Below are positions 43,313 to 51,476 of a stretch of DNA of 64,000 nt, piece by piece. How positions within the stretch are numbered: position 1 is the first letter of the stretch; each line of letters opens with the position of its first letter. Source of the DNA: Mesorhizobium sp. ORS 3324 (GTDB lineage Bacteria; Pseudomonadota; Alphaproteobacteria; Rhizobiales; Rhizobiaceae); assembly GCA_000824825.2 (NCBI GenBank), contig LM655205.1:20811-84810 (forward strand), in the 5' to 3' direction. The translations under genes were made by a program, and so were the position numbers. The notes under the pieces were generated by a model. The model was not told the origin of the DNA, ran no database searches, and saw only the letters and a list, made by a program, of their open reading frames with translations.

Positions 43313-44566
43313 TCAGTGAAGGTTCGGCTGGGCGCCCTGGCCCTTTTCATCGATCATCGCGCCGCGGCGGAACCGGTCGAGCCGGAACAGCGCAGCCTCC
43401 GGATGCGCCTCGTCGCGCGCCAGGAGATGGGCGAAGACGAGACCCGATGCCGGCGTCGCCTTGAAGCCGCCGTAGCACCAGCCGGCATTGAGATAGAGGC
43501 CGTCGACCGGGCTCTTGTCGATGATCGGCGATCCGTCCATCGACATGTCCATGATGCCGCCCCACTGCCGCAGCATGCGCACGCGGCCGATCATCGGCAT
43601 GATGGCCATGCCGCCCTCGCAGACATCCTCCATCACCGGCAGGTTGCCGCGCTGGGCGTAGGAATTGTAACCGTCGAGATCGCCGCCAAAGACCAGCCCG
43701 CCCTTGTCGGACTGGCTGACATAGAAGTGGCCGGCGCCGAAGGTGATGACACCCGGGATCAGGGGCTTGATCGCTTCGGAGACGAAGGCCTGCAGCACAT
43801 GGCTCTCGATCGGCAGGCGTAGTCCCGCCATCGCCGCGACGCGCGATGAGGAGCCCGCCACCGCCATGCCGACCTTGCCGGCGCCGATCCTGCCACGCGA
43901 GGTCTCGACGCCGGTCACCTTGCCGTTGGCGTCGCGCACGAAGCCGGTGACCTCGCAGTTCTGGATGATGTCGACGCCTCCTTCGTTGGCGGCACGCGCA
44001 TAGCCCCAGACGACCGCATCGTGGCGGGCGGTACCTGCGCGCCGCTGCAAGAGGCCACCCATGATCGGGAAGCGGGCGTTGTCGTAGTTCAGGAACGGCA
44101 GTTCCTTGCGGATCTGCACCGCATCGAGGAGTTCGGCGTCGATGCCGTTGATGCGCATCGTGTTGCCGCGGCGGGCGAAGGCGTCACGCTGCGCGTCGGA
44201 GTGATAGAGGTTGATGATGCCGCGCTGGCTGACCATCGTGTTGTAGTTGAGGTCCTGCTCCATGCGCTCCCACAGCTTCATCGACAATTCGTAGAAGCCG
44301 GTATTGCCGGGCAGGCCGTAATTGGAGCGGATGATGGTGGTGTTGCGGCCGGCATTGCCGGAGCCGATCCAGCCCTTCTCCAGCACCGCGACGTTGCGAA
44401 TCCCGTATTCGTTGGCAAGGAAGTAGGCCGTCGCAAGACCATGGCCGCCGCCGCCGATGATGACCACGTCATAGCGGCTTTTGGGCGCCGGGTCGCGCCA
44501 GGCCCGCGTCCAACTCTTGTGGCCGGACAGTGCGGCACGCGCCAGGGAGAAGATCGAGTATTTCAT
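43313..44566 (-). CDS. mgdA: N-methylglutamate dehydrogenase subunit A (SoxB-like)
   Basis: The 417-residue FAD-dependent oxidoreductase has the dinucleotide-binding motif YDVVIIGGGGHGLATAYFLA near residue 33, then SGNAGRNTTIIRSNY and a substrate domain ending in GWCYGGFKATPASG. It is closest to the beta subunit of sarcosine oxidase, but the operon context (gmaS, mgsABC) identifies it as N-methylglutamate dehydrogenase. It is the first gene after the hairpin downstream of gmaS. The reaction releases glutamate and delivers the methyl carbon to tetrahydrofolate. Confidence 0.93.
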   Translation of the reverse strand: MKYSIFSLARAALSGHKSWTRAWRDPAPKSRYDVVIIGGGGHGLATAYFLANEYGIRNVAVLEKGWIGSGNAGRNTTIIRSNYGLPGNTGFYELSMKLWERMEQDLNYNTMVSQRGIINLYHSDAQRDAFARRGNTMRINGIDAELLDAVQIRKELPFLNYDNARFPIMGGLLQRRAGTARHDAVVWGYARAANEGGVDIIQNCEVTGFVRDANGKVTGVETSRGRIGAGKVGMAVAGSSSRVAAMAGLRLPIESHVLQAFVSEAIKPLIPGVITFGAGHFYVSQSDKGGLVFGGDLDGYNSYAQRGNLPVMEDVCEGGMAIMPMIGRVRMLRQWGGIMDMSMDGSPIIDKSPVDGLYLNAGWCYGGFKATPASGLVFAHLLARDEAHPEAALFRLDRFRRGAMIDEKGQGAQPNLH

Positions 44567-44615
44567 CGCGTCAAATTCCGCCGTTTAGTCTTGGAGCGAC
44601 CTCGCTGGTCGTTTC

Positions 44616-44661
44616 GAAAATCGCTCCGCCGGAGTAAGGGGCGAGCGGCGGAGCGATTTTC
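44616..44661 (-). terminator. Intra-operon 16-bp hairpin between gmaS and mgdA
   Basis: GAAAATCGCTCCGCCG (44616-44631) pairs perfectly with the segment 44646-44661 around a 14-base loop. The stem is strong, but both flanks belong to genes on the same strand. It may be an attenuator, an mRNA-stabilising 3' hairpin, or a true terminator followed by a separate mgd promoter. Confidence 0.75.
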
Positions 44662-44670
44662 TACGCGGAC

Positions 44671-46014
44671 TCAGACGTCCAGCGTGTGGTCGCGCTCCCA
44701 CTGCGTGAAGTGCGAAGCGTAGGAGTTCCATTCCTGGGTCTTGAGCTTGATGTAGGCGGCGGAGAACTCCTCACCCATCGCTGCTTTCAACTCGGCGTCA
44801 TCGTCATAGGCGCGAAGCGCGTCGAGCAGATTGAGCGGCAGCTTGGCGCCATGAGTGACGGTGTGTCCGTCCTTGTACATGTCGATGTCGCTGCGTTGGC
44901 CTGGATCAGCCTTGGTGCGGATGCCGCTGAGGCCGGCGGCGATGATGGCTGCCTGCATCAGGTAGGGGTTGGCGGCGCCGTCGGGCAGGCGCAGCTCGAA
45001 GCGGCCGGGTCCGGGCACGCGCACCATGTGGGTGCGGTTGTTGCCGGTCCAGGTCACGGTGTTCGGCGCCCACGTCGCGCCCGAAACGGTGCGCGGCGCG
45101 TTGATGCGCTTGTAGGAGTTGACCGTCGGATTGGTGATCGCCGCGAGTGCCGAGGCATGCTTCATGATGCCGCCGAGGAAGTGCCTGCCCTTTTCCGACA
45201 GACCCAACTCCATTTCCTTGTCGGCGAAGGCATTGGTCTTGCCGGTGAGATCCCATACCGAGATATGGGCATGGCAACCACTGCCCGTGAGACCTTGGAA
45301 GGGCTTCGGCATGAAGGTCGCGCGCAGGCCGTGCTTTTCAGCAATCGACTTGACCATGAACTTGAAGAACGAGTGCTTGTCGGCGGTGGCCAGGACGTCG
45401 TCGAATTGCCAGTTCATCTCGAACTGGCCGTTCGCATCCTCATGGTCGTTCTGATAGGGCTGCCAGCCAAGGTCGAGCATGGCATCGCAGATCTCGGCGA
45501 TGACATCGTAGCGGCGCATCACCGCCTGCTGGTCGTAGCAGGATTTCGACGCCGTATCGTACTCGTCGCTGATCCGCTTGCCGTCTGGCGTGACGAGGAA
45601 GAATTCCGGCTCGACGCCGGTCTTCACGCGCATGCCTTCCTTGGCGGCTTCGGCAACGAGCCGCTTGAGCGTGTTGCGCGGCGCCTGGCCGACACCCTTG
45701 CCTTCCATCAGACAGTCGGAAGCAAGCCAGGCGACGTCCGGCTTCCAGGGCAGTTGGATCACCGAATCCGGATCCGGCACCGCCAGCATGTCGGGGTGCG
45801 CCGGCGTCAGGTCAAGCCATGTGGCAAAGCCGGCAAAGCCGGCACCCTCCTTCTGCATGTCACCGATGGCCTGCGCGGGCACCAGCTTGGCGCGCTGGCC
45901 GCCGAACAGGTCGGTGTAGGAGATCATGAAGTACTTGACGTTGCGAGCCTTGGCGAACTCCTGGAGATCAGTCCCCTCAGACTGATCGATTTTGGCATCA
46001 AAGGCCTTATTCAT
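44671..46014 (-). CDS. gmaS: Gamma-glutamylmethylamide synthetase
   Basis: The 447-residue protein belongs to the glutamine synthetase superfamily. It has EPEFFLVTPDGKR (first metal-site Glu), QFEMNWQFDD, GSGCHAHIS, NSYKRIN and RFELRLPDGAANPYL. It is flanked by mgsABC and mgdABCD, which marks it as GmaS, the ligase that joins methylamine to glutamate with ATP to give gamma-glutamylmethylamide. General glutamine synthetases are rarely found in such clusters. ATG 46014 has GGGAGC upstream. It is a cytoplasmic enzyme and the entry step for methylamine. Confidence 0.94.
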   Translation of the reverse strand: MNKAFDAKIDQSEGTDLQEFAKARNVKYFMISYTDLFGGQRAKLVPAQAIGDMQKEGAGFAGFATWLDLTPAHPDMLAVPDPDSVIQLPWKPDVAWLASDCLMEGKGVGQAPRNTLKRLVAEAAKEGMRVKTGVEPEFFLVTPDGKRISDEYDTASKSCYDQQAVMRRYDVIAEICDAMLDLGWQPYQNDHEDANGQFEMNWQFDDVLATADKHSFFKFMVKSIAEKHGLRATFMPKPFQGLTGSGCHAHISVWDLTGKTNAFADKEMELGLSEKGRHFLGGIMKHASALAAITNPTVNSYKRINAPRTVSGATWAPNTVTWTGNNRTHMVRVPGPGRFELRLPDGAANPYLMQAAIIAAGLSGIRTKADPGQRSDIDMYKDGHTVTHGAKLPLNLLDALRAYDDDAELKAAMGEEFSAAYIKLKTQEWNSYASHFTQWERDHTLDV

Positions 46015-46041
46015 TGTCTACTGCTCCCATTCTTTCTGGTT

Positions 46042-47370
46042 TTAGAAGCCACCCTGCCCCGGTATCCAATTCGTCCCCGCAAGCGGCACGCCGGCCATGG
46101 CCGCCGCCTCGATCGAAAGCGAGCAGAGATCTTCCGGCTCGAGATTGTGCAGGTGATTTTTGCCGCAGGCGCGGGCAATCGTCTGCGCCTCGAGCGTCAT
46201 CACCTTGAGATAATTCGCCAGCCGCCGTCCGGCCGTGATCGGGTCGACCCGCTTCATCAGCTCGGGGTCCTGCGTGGTGATGCCCGCCGGGTCCTTGCCC
46301 TCGTGCCAGTCGTCATAGGCGCCGGCGGTGGTGCCGAGCTTTTGGTATTCTTCCTCCCAGCGCGGATCATTGTCGCCGAGCGCGATCAACGCCGCGGTGC
46401 CGATCGAAACGGCGTCGGCGCCGAGCGCCAGCGCCTTGGCGACATCGGCGCCGTTGCGGATGCCGCCGGAGACGATCAGCTGCACCTTGCGGTGCATGCC
46501 GAGGTCCTGCAGCGCCTTCACCGCCGGCCTGATGCAGGCAAGCGTCGGCTGGCCGACATGCTCGATGAACACTTCCTGCGTCGCTGCCGTGCCGCCCTGC
46601 ATGCCGTCAAGCACGACGACGTCGGCGCCGGCCTTCACCGCAAGCGCGGTGTCGTAATAGGGCCGCGCCCCGCCGACCTTGACGTAGATCGGCTTTTCCC
46701 AGTCGGTGATCTCGCGCAGCTCGAGGATCTTGATCTCGAGATCGTCCGGCCCGGTCCAGTCGGGATGACGGCAGGCCGAGCGCTGGTCGATGCCCTTGGG
46801 CAGCGTGCGCATCTCGGCGACGCGGTCGGAGATCTTCTGGCCGAGCAGCATGCCGCCGCCGCCGGGCTTGGCGCCCTGGCCGACCACGACCTCGATCGCG
46901 TCGGCGCGGCGCAGATCGCGCGGGTTCATGCCGTAGCGCGACGGCAGGTATTGGTAGACCAGCGTCTTGGAATGGCCGCGCTCTTCCTCGGTCATGCCGC
47001 CGTCGCCGGTGGTGGTGGATGTGCCGGCGATCGTGGCGCCGCGGCCGAGCGCTTCCTTGGCCGGACCCGACAGCGAGCCGAAGCTCATGCCGGCGATGGT
47101 GATCGGGATCTTGAGCTCGATCGGCTTCTTGGCATGGCGCGTGCCCAGCACCACGCTGGTGTCGCAACGCTCGCGATAGCCTTCGAGCGGATAGCGCGAG
47201 ATCGAGGCGCCGAGGAACAGCAGGTCGTCGAAATGCGGAACCTTGCGCTTGGAGCCGCCGCCGCGGATGTCATAGATGCCGGTGGAGGCGGCGCGGCGGA
47301 TTTCCGAGATCGCATAGTCATCGAAGGTCGCTGACTTGCGCGGCGTCGTCGGAGGATTGTGGTAGCTCAT
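46042..47370 (-). CDS. mgsC: N-methylglutamate synthase subunit C (FMN, GltB-central-like)
   Basis: The 442-residue protein corresponds to the FMN-binding central part of glutamate synthase. It has IAGMSFGSLSGPAKEALGRGA, AGTSTTTGDGGM, a KVGGARPYYDTALAVKAGAD loop and the phosphate-binding VSGGIRNGADVAKALALGAD. A Cys-containing segment, ARACGKNHL, follows. It carries out the reductive half of the exchange of the methylamine group onto 2-oxoglutarate, which yields N-methylglutamate. It lies eight bases after mgsB. Confidence 0.93.
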   Translation of the reverse strand: MSYHNPPTTPRKSATFDDYAISEIRRAASTGIYDIRGGGSKRKVPHFDDLLFLGASISRYPLEGYRERCDTSVVLGTRHAKKPIELKIPITIAGMSFGSLSGPAKEALGRGATIAGTSTTTGDGGMTEEERGHSKTLVYQYLPSRYGMNPRDLRRADAIEVVVGQGAKPGGGGMLLGQKISDRVAEMRTLPKGIDQRSACRHPDWTGPDDLEIKILELREITDWEKPIYVKVGGARPYYDTALAVKAGADVVVLDGMQGGTAATQEVFIEHVGQPTLACIRPAVKALQDLGMHRKVQLIVSGGIRNGADVAKALALGADAVSIGTAALIALGDNDPRWEEEYQKLGTTAGAYDDWHEGKDPAGITTQDPELMKRVDPITAGRRLANYLKVMTLEAQTIARACGKNHLHNLEPEDLCSLSIEAAAMAGVPLAGTNWIPGQGGF

Positions 47371-47378
47371 GATCGTCC

Positions 47379-48116
47379 TCAGTAGGCGTCAGCGTTATCG
47401 ATGTTGAAGTTGTAGAGCGTACGGGCCGAGCCGTAGCGGGTGAACTCTTGCGGCCTGGCATCCCTGATGCCGGCGCGGTCGAGCAGGTCCTGCAGCAGGG
47501 CGATATGCTCGGGGCGCATCTCCTTCTTGATGCAGTCCGCGCCCAGGCTCTTGACCTTGCCGCGCACGAACAGCCCGGCCTCATAGATCGAGTCGCCGAG
47601 CGCATCGCCGGCGTCGCCCAGCACCACCAGATTGCCGGACTGCGCCATGAAGGCCGACATGTGGCCGATATTGCCGCGCACGACGATGTCGATGCCCTTC
47701 ATCGAGATGCCGCAGCGCGACGAGGCGTTGCCCTCGATGACCAAAAGGCCGCCGCGGCCGGTGGCGCCGGCATACTGGCTGGCGTCGCCTTTGACCACGA
47801 TCCGGCCCGACATCATGTTCTCGCCGACGCCCGGGCCGGCCGAGCCGTGCACGGTGATCGCGCCGCCGGCATTCATGCCGCCGCAGTAGTAGCCGACGCT
47901 GCCGCGCACATCGATGCTGACCGGCTGGTCGACGCCGACGGCGACCGAATGGCTGCCTTTCGGGTTGAGCACTTCCCAGGCGGTCTCGTTCGAGCCGGGA
48001 GCGAGATCGTGCAGCGCCTGGTTCAGCTCGCGCAACGAATTTTCGCCGAGGTCGAAGACACGCCGCGCAAAGCTCGCTTCACGCGATGGCGCCGTGGCAA
48101 CATTTGAAATATTCAT
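47379..48116 (-). CDS. mgsB: N-methylglutamate synthase subunit B (GltB C-terminal GXGXG-like)
   Basis: The 245-residue protein has the repeated G-x2-G-x3-G pattern of a right-handed beta-helix (GYYCGGMNAGGAITVHGSAG, then GRIVVKGDASQYAGATGRGG). This is the C-terminal structural domain of glutamate synthase made as a separate subunit. ATG 48116 has GGGAGC about 13 bases upstream and begins five bases after the mgsA stop. It is a structural and coupling subunit with no active site. Confidence 0.92.
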   Translation of the reverse strand: MNISNVATAPSREASFARRVFDLGENSLRELNQALHDLAPGSNETAWEVLNPKGSHSVAVGVDQPVSIDVRGSVGYYCGGMNAGGAITVHGSAGPGVGENMMSGRIVVKGDASQYAGATGRGGLLVIEGNASSRCGISMKGIDIVVRGNIGHMSAFMAQSGNLVVLGDAGDALGDSIYEAGLFVRGKVKSLGADCIKKEMRPEHIALLQDLLDRAGIRDARPQEFTRYGSARTLYNFNIDNADAY

Positions 48117-48121
48117 GATGC

Positions 48122-49018
48122 TCAGTGCTCCCAGAAATAGACGGTGGACGGCTCCGGCTCCCAAACCCTGGCTTCCTCAATGCCAGGCAGGTTGGCCAGC
48201 GCGCGGTATTCCGAGCCGAAGGCGACATACTGGTCGGTCTCGGCCATCACGGCGGGCTTGCAGGCGATCGGATCGCGCACCACGCCGAAGCCGTTCTTGG
48301 TGCCGACGACGAAGGTGAAGAAGCCGTCGAGGTCCTCCAGGCTGCTTTGCAGCGCCTCGCCGAGATTCTGCCCGTGAGCGATCTTGGACGAGAGATAGGC
48401 AGCCGCGACTTCGGTATCGTTCTCAGTCTCGAAGCGCATTCCGTCGCGGATCAACTCGCGGCGAAGATTGTTGTGGTTCGAGAGCGAGCCGTTATGCACA
48501 AGGCACTGGTCCGGGCCGGTCGAGAAGGGATGCGCGCCCAGCGTGGTAACCGCCGATTCCGTCGCCATGCGGGTGTGACCGATGCCGTGGCTGCCACCCA
48601 TCCTGGCCAGGTCGAACCGCTTGACCACGTCGGCCGGCAGGCCGACTTCCTTGTAGATCTCGATCGCCTCGCCGACGCCCATTAGGCGCACGTTCGGGCG
48701 TAACTCGGCGATCGCAGCGCGGGCTTCCTCAAGCTTGTCGGCGGGGACATCGAGGACGGCATGGGTCGACTTCACGATCGACGAGACCTTGGCCCCGATC
48801 TTCTTGCCGAGGTCGGCTTCGAGCCCTTCGAAATCAGCCTTGGGGGTCGATGACTGGATGGTGATCTTGCCATGCCCGGCCGCGCCACTGTCGTAGATAG
48901 CTATGCCGGCGCTGTCCGGCCCGCGGTCGGTCAACGACACCAGCATTTCCGACAGCAGCGCGCCTAACCTGGGTTCAAGCGATTTGTCTTTCAGGAACAG
49001 TCCGACAATCCCACACAT
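48122..49018 (-). CDS. mgsA: N-methylglutamate synthase subunit A (class II glutamine amidotransferase)
   Basis: The 298-residue protein begins MCGIVGLFL, so Cys2 becomes the N-terminal nucleophile. It has the class II amidotransferase motifs GHTRMATESAVT and HNGSLSNHNNLRREL, and later ENDTEVAAAYL. In the synthase it would release methylamine from gamma-glutamylmethylamide and channel it to MgsC. GGAGG lies seven bases before ATG 49018. It is the first gene of the leftward mgsABC-gmaS-mgdABCD operon. Confidence 0.94.
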   Translation of the reverse strand: MCGIVGLFLKDKSLEPRLGALLSEMLVSLTDRGPDSAGIAIYDSGAAGHGKITIQSSTPKADFEGLEADLGKKIGAKVSSIVKSTHAVLDVPADKLEEARAAIAELRPNVRLMGVGEAIEIYKEVGLPADVVKRFDLARMGGSHGIGHTRMATESAVTTLGAHPFSTGPDQCLVHNGSLSNHNNLRRELIRDGMRFETENDTEVAAAYLSSKIAHGQNLGEALQSSLEDLDGFFTFVVGTKNGFGVVRDPIACKPAVMAETDQYVAFGSEYRALANLPGIEEARVWEPEPSTVYFWEH

Positions 49019-49037
49019 CCCGTCACCTCCAATGGTT

Positions 49038-49101
49038 GTTAGCTGACATGAAGGCTAGCAGGTTCCATACCGCAATTCAACTGTCATGAATTTTTTTTTC
49101 C
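49038..49101 (-). promoter_or_regulatory. mgsA control region with paired direct repeats and a T-rich tract
   Basis: Read on the - strand, TTCATGACAGTTGAA (49090-49076) and TTCATGTCAGCTAAC (49052-49038) are imperfect direct repeats 38 bases apart. They lie within 75 bases of the mgsA start and suit a dimeric activator or repressor. CATGAATTTTTTTTTCC (49085-49101) matches elements in front of folD. A weak promoter TTGAAT-17-TAGCCT overlaps them. The binding protein is unknown; the XRE-cupin regulator next door is a candidate. Confidence 0.45.
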
Positions 49102-49108
49102 TCTAGAA

Positions 49109-49153
49109 AAACACGAGACCTTGGAACCGGCTAAGTTCCGAGGCCTCGTGTTT
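49109..49153 (-). terminator. Long hairpin terminator after the XRE-cupin regulator
   Basis: Arms 49109-49127 and 49135-49153 pair over 19 bases with two G-T pairs, and the loop is seven bases. Read leftward, the stem is followed by TTTTTCTAG, which suits a rho-independent terminator for the regulator gene that ends at 49311. Confidence 0.75.
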
Positions 49154-49310
49154 AATGTCACGGCGTCTGGGGGAGATGCGCGACGTCTGCCGCAAGGGCA
49201 ATGAGCGGCAAATGACAGCGTGGTTTGACGCGCGAAGCTGGACACAGCGAGGGCGCATGCGTAGCCCGCAAATTCATAACGGTCAGTGTTGGAATGAACG
49301 GCGAATTACG

Positions 49311-50087
49311 TCAGCCGTTTCCGCGCCCGTGGGGATAGGAGATGATTGACAAATATCGTATCGGCAAATGCGTCAATTCTTCAGGACCGTGCGGCGCGTC
49401 GGCGTCGAAGAACAGACTGTCACCTGGTGTCATCCGGTAAAGATTGTTGCCGTGGCGGTAAACGACCTCGCCCTCCAGCATATAGAGGAATTCCATGCCG
49501 TCGTGCTGGAACGTCGGGAAGACGTCGGAGTCTTCGGTCAAAGTGATAAGATAGGGTTCGACGACAACTCCGCTCGAATCCGAGCCGATATGACCCAGCA
49601 ATGTATACTGATGCCCGGCACGCGTGCCGCGCCGTTCGACGTCCACTCCCGATCCCGCCTTTACAAAGACGGCCTTGCGCTCTTCCTCATAACGGCGAAA
49701 AAATCCGGTCACAGGCACGCCTAGCGCTCGAGACAGCGCCTGCAGCGTGGTCAATGACGGCGAGGTGATGCCGTTCTCGATCTTGGACAGCATGCCGACC
49801 GAAAGGCCCGTGGTGACAGCGAGATCGGCAACGGTGATGCCCAGTTTCTTGCGAAAAGCGCGAACCTCGTGGCCGATCGCAACCTCGAGCACGTTCTCGC
49901 GAGTGTCGCGAACGGCGTGGGGATCCTGACTGAGAGGCTTGCCGCGCGCCGGTGGCGGCGGGCTGACGATTACCGGTCCTGCCATCTTGATCGGAGTCAG
50001 CACCCTGCTGCCCCTCTCTTCCGCCTTTGCCGCCTGCCTTTTGCCCGCCTTAGCCGTCGCCATGTTCACTGCCGTTGGTTGATTCAT
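49311..50087 (-). CDS. XRE-family regulator with C-terminal cupin
   Basis: The ~258-residue protein has a basic, low-complexity N-terminal ~65 residues. It then has a cro/C1-type HTH (VRAFRKKLGITVADLAVTTGLSVGMLSKIENG, residues ~85-135) and a cupin-2 domain (EFLYMLEGEVVYRHGNNLYRM, then PGDSLFFDADAPHGPEEL). Such HTH-cupin proteins (PuuR-like) often sense amines or amino acids. ATG 50087 is chosen, although its ribosome-binding site is weak. It lies immediately upstream of the mgs operon on the same strand, separated by a terminator, and is a likely local regulator. Confidence 0.84.
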   Translation of the reverse strand: MNQPTAVNMATAKAGKRQAAKAEERGSRVLTPIKMAGPVIVSPPPPARGKPLSQDPHAVRDTRENVLEVAIGHEVRAFRKKLGITVADLAVTTGLSVGMLSKIENGITSPSLTTLQALSRALGVPVTGFFRRYEEERKAVFVKAGSGVDVERRGTRAGHQYTLLGHIGSDSSGVVVEPYLITLTEDSDVFPTFQHDGMEFLYMLEGEVVYRHGNNLYRMTPGDSLFFDADAPHGPEELTHLPIRYLSIISYPHGRGNG

Positions 50088-50102
50088 TTTACCAACAGTA
50101 AA
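50088..50102. promoter_or_regulatory. Palindrome abutting the XRE-cupin start codon
   Basis: TTTAC-CAACA-GTAAA is a perfect inverted repeat directly upstream of the ATG at 50087. A repressor bound there would block translation initiation or transcription, so autoregulation is possible. Confidence 0.35.
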
Positions 50103-50171
50103 CAAGTTTAGCTGAGGATACAACTCAGGATAACGAGAGGGCGACGCCTGAGCGTCCCACGGCTGCTGGGG

Positions 50172-51476
50172 CTATTTCATCAGCAGTATTTGCAGGTCGG
50201 CAACATTTGTTCCGGTGGGCCCCGTCAGAAGCAAATCACCTGAAGCCGCCAATGCAGGGTAGGAATCGTTGTTTCTCAGACGACCTTCTGGCTGGCAGCC
50301 ATGCCGACGCATCCGTTCTGTTGATCCCGCATCGACAAGGGCGCCCGCCGCGTCTGTCGGCCCGTCACGGCCGTCTGTGCCACCGCTGAGAAAGACCCAG
50401 GGACGCCGGATCGGCTGTCGTTCATTTAGAAGGGCAAACCGAAGAGCCAGTTCCTGGTTGCGCCCGCCTCTCCCGTTTCCGCGCACCCTCACAGTCGTCT
50501 CTCCTCCGGCGACGATTGCCACCGACCCGTCATGTCTCGCCGTGAACAGGGCCAGGCGGTGAAGAGCGTGGGCCGCCTCCGAAACATCTCCGTTCAGCCA
50601 GTCGGCGGCCTTGATGACCGTGGGATAGCGCTCTTTGGCGCTGTCCATCATACGCTGCAGGCTGATGCCGTTGCTGCCGATCACGACATTTTCGACATGA
50701 TCAAAGCTCGCAAATGCGCGAACTTCGGCAGCGGCCAGATCGTCCAGTCGCCTCCGCAAGCTCAGCGGCAACGATTGAAGCAGGTTGTGACGTCGAAGAA
50801 CGATGACGGCGTCGGAAACGCCGGTCGCGGGCTTTGCCGTAGGCCCACTGGCGATTGTGGCTACATCGTCGCCGGGCACGTCCGAGAGTACCAGCGACAG
50901 CGTCCTGACGCCTGCGGTCAGTTCCGCGAGACGCCCGCCCTTCAGTCTTGAGAAGACCTGCCTTACTGCATTGATCTCGGAAATGTCGGCGCCGCAACGG
51001 ATGAGGGCTTCGTTGAGTGCCACCTTATCGGCAAGCGAAATGCCCGGCGCAGGCGCGCAGACGAGGGCTGAGCCCCCGCCACTGATCAGCAACAGCACGA
51101 GGTCTTCAGGCGACGCCGAGCGCACGGCCTCTTCAATCGCCCTACCGGCTTTCAGGCTTCCCTCGTCCGGCAGCGGATGACCGCCGACGATGATCTCGAT
51201 GCGCTTGATGTCCAACACGTTTTCGCGATTGGTGACCACGCACGCCCTGCGCAGTTTGTCCCCGACGAAACGCAGCGCCGTCCCTGCCATCAGGCACGCC
51301 GCTTTGCCCAAGGCAATCAGGATGACACCGCGAGCGGCGGCGATGTCGGGCTCTCTCGCTTTCAAAGCGGACGCGACTGCCGCCTCGGGATCCGATGCGG
51401 CAATGCCTTGGCGAAACAGGTGAACGGCCTGCATCCGCAGCTCGACCAGAGGTGAAGCCGAGCCGTCGATGCTCAT
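50172..51476 (-). CDS. gckA: Glycerate 2-kinase (MOFRL family)
   Basis: The ~434-residue protein has the MOFRL glycerate kinase pattern. A DUF4147 N-terminal domain carries LIALGKAACLMAGTAL and LLLISGGGSALVCAPAPGISL, and the C-terminal domain ends in RNQELALRFALLNE and FLSGGTDGRDGPTDAAGA. It phosphorylates D-glycerate to 2-phosphoglycerate, the serine-cycle step after hydroxypyruvate reductase. Its ATG at 51476 overlaps the hprA stop by one base (TGATG); GTG at 51479 is an alternative. Cytoplasmic. Confidence 0.91.
   Translation of the reverse strand: MSIDGSASPLVELRMQAVHLFRQGIAASDPEAAVASALKAREPDIAAARGVILIALGKAACLMAGTALRFVGDKLRRACVVTNRENVLDIKRIEIIVGGHPLPDEGSLKAGRAIEEAVRSASPEDLVLLLISGGGSALVCAPAPGISLADKVALNEALIRCGADISEINAVRQVFSRLKGGRLAELTAGVRTLSLVLSDVPGDDVATIASGPTAKPATGVSDAVIVLRRHNLLQSLPLSLRRRLDDLAAAEVRAFASFDHVENVVIGSNGISLQRMMDSAKERYPTVIKAADWLNGDVSEAAHALHRLALFTARHDGSVAIVAGGETTVRVRGNGRGGRNQELALRFALLNERQPIRRPWVFLSGGTDGRDGPTDAAGALVDAGSTERMRRHGCQPEGRLRNNDSYPALAASGDLLLTGPTGTNVADLQILLMK

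Noticed and set aside
39306..44566. Heterotetrameric sarcosine oxidase (soxBDAG)
   Set aside because: Subunit architecture is the same, but the operon with gmaS and mgsABC points to N-methylglutamate dehydrogenase. Sarcosine activity cannot be formally excluded.
44686..47334. 882-codon open frame on the + strand
   Set aside because: It lies antisense to gmaS and mgsC, which have full family motifs; long antisense frames are common in GC-rich genes.
44671..49018. Ordinary glutamine synthetase and glutamate synthase
   Set aside because: The split amidotransferase, FMN and GXGXG subunits with a GS-like ligase are the arrangement of the N-methylglutamate pathway, not of glnA/gltBD.
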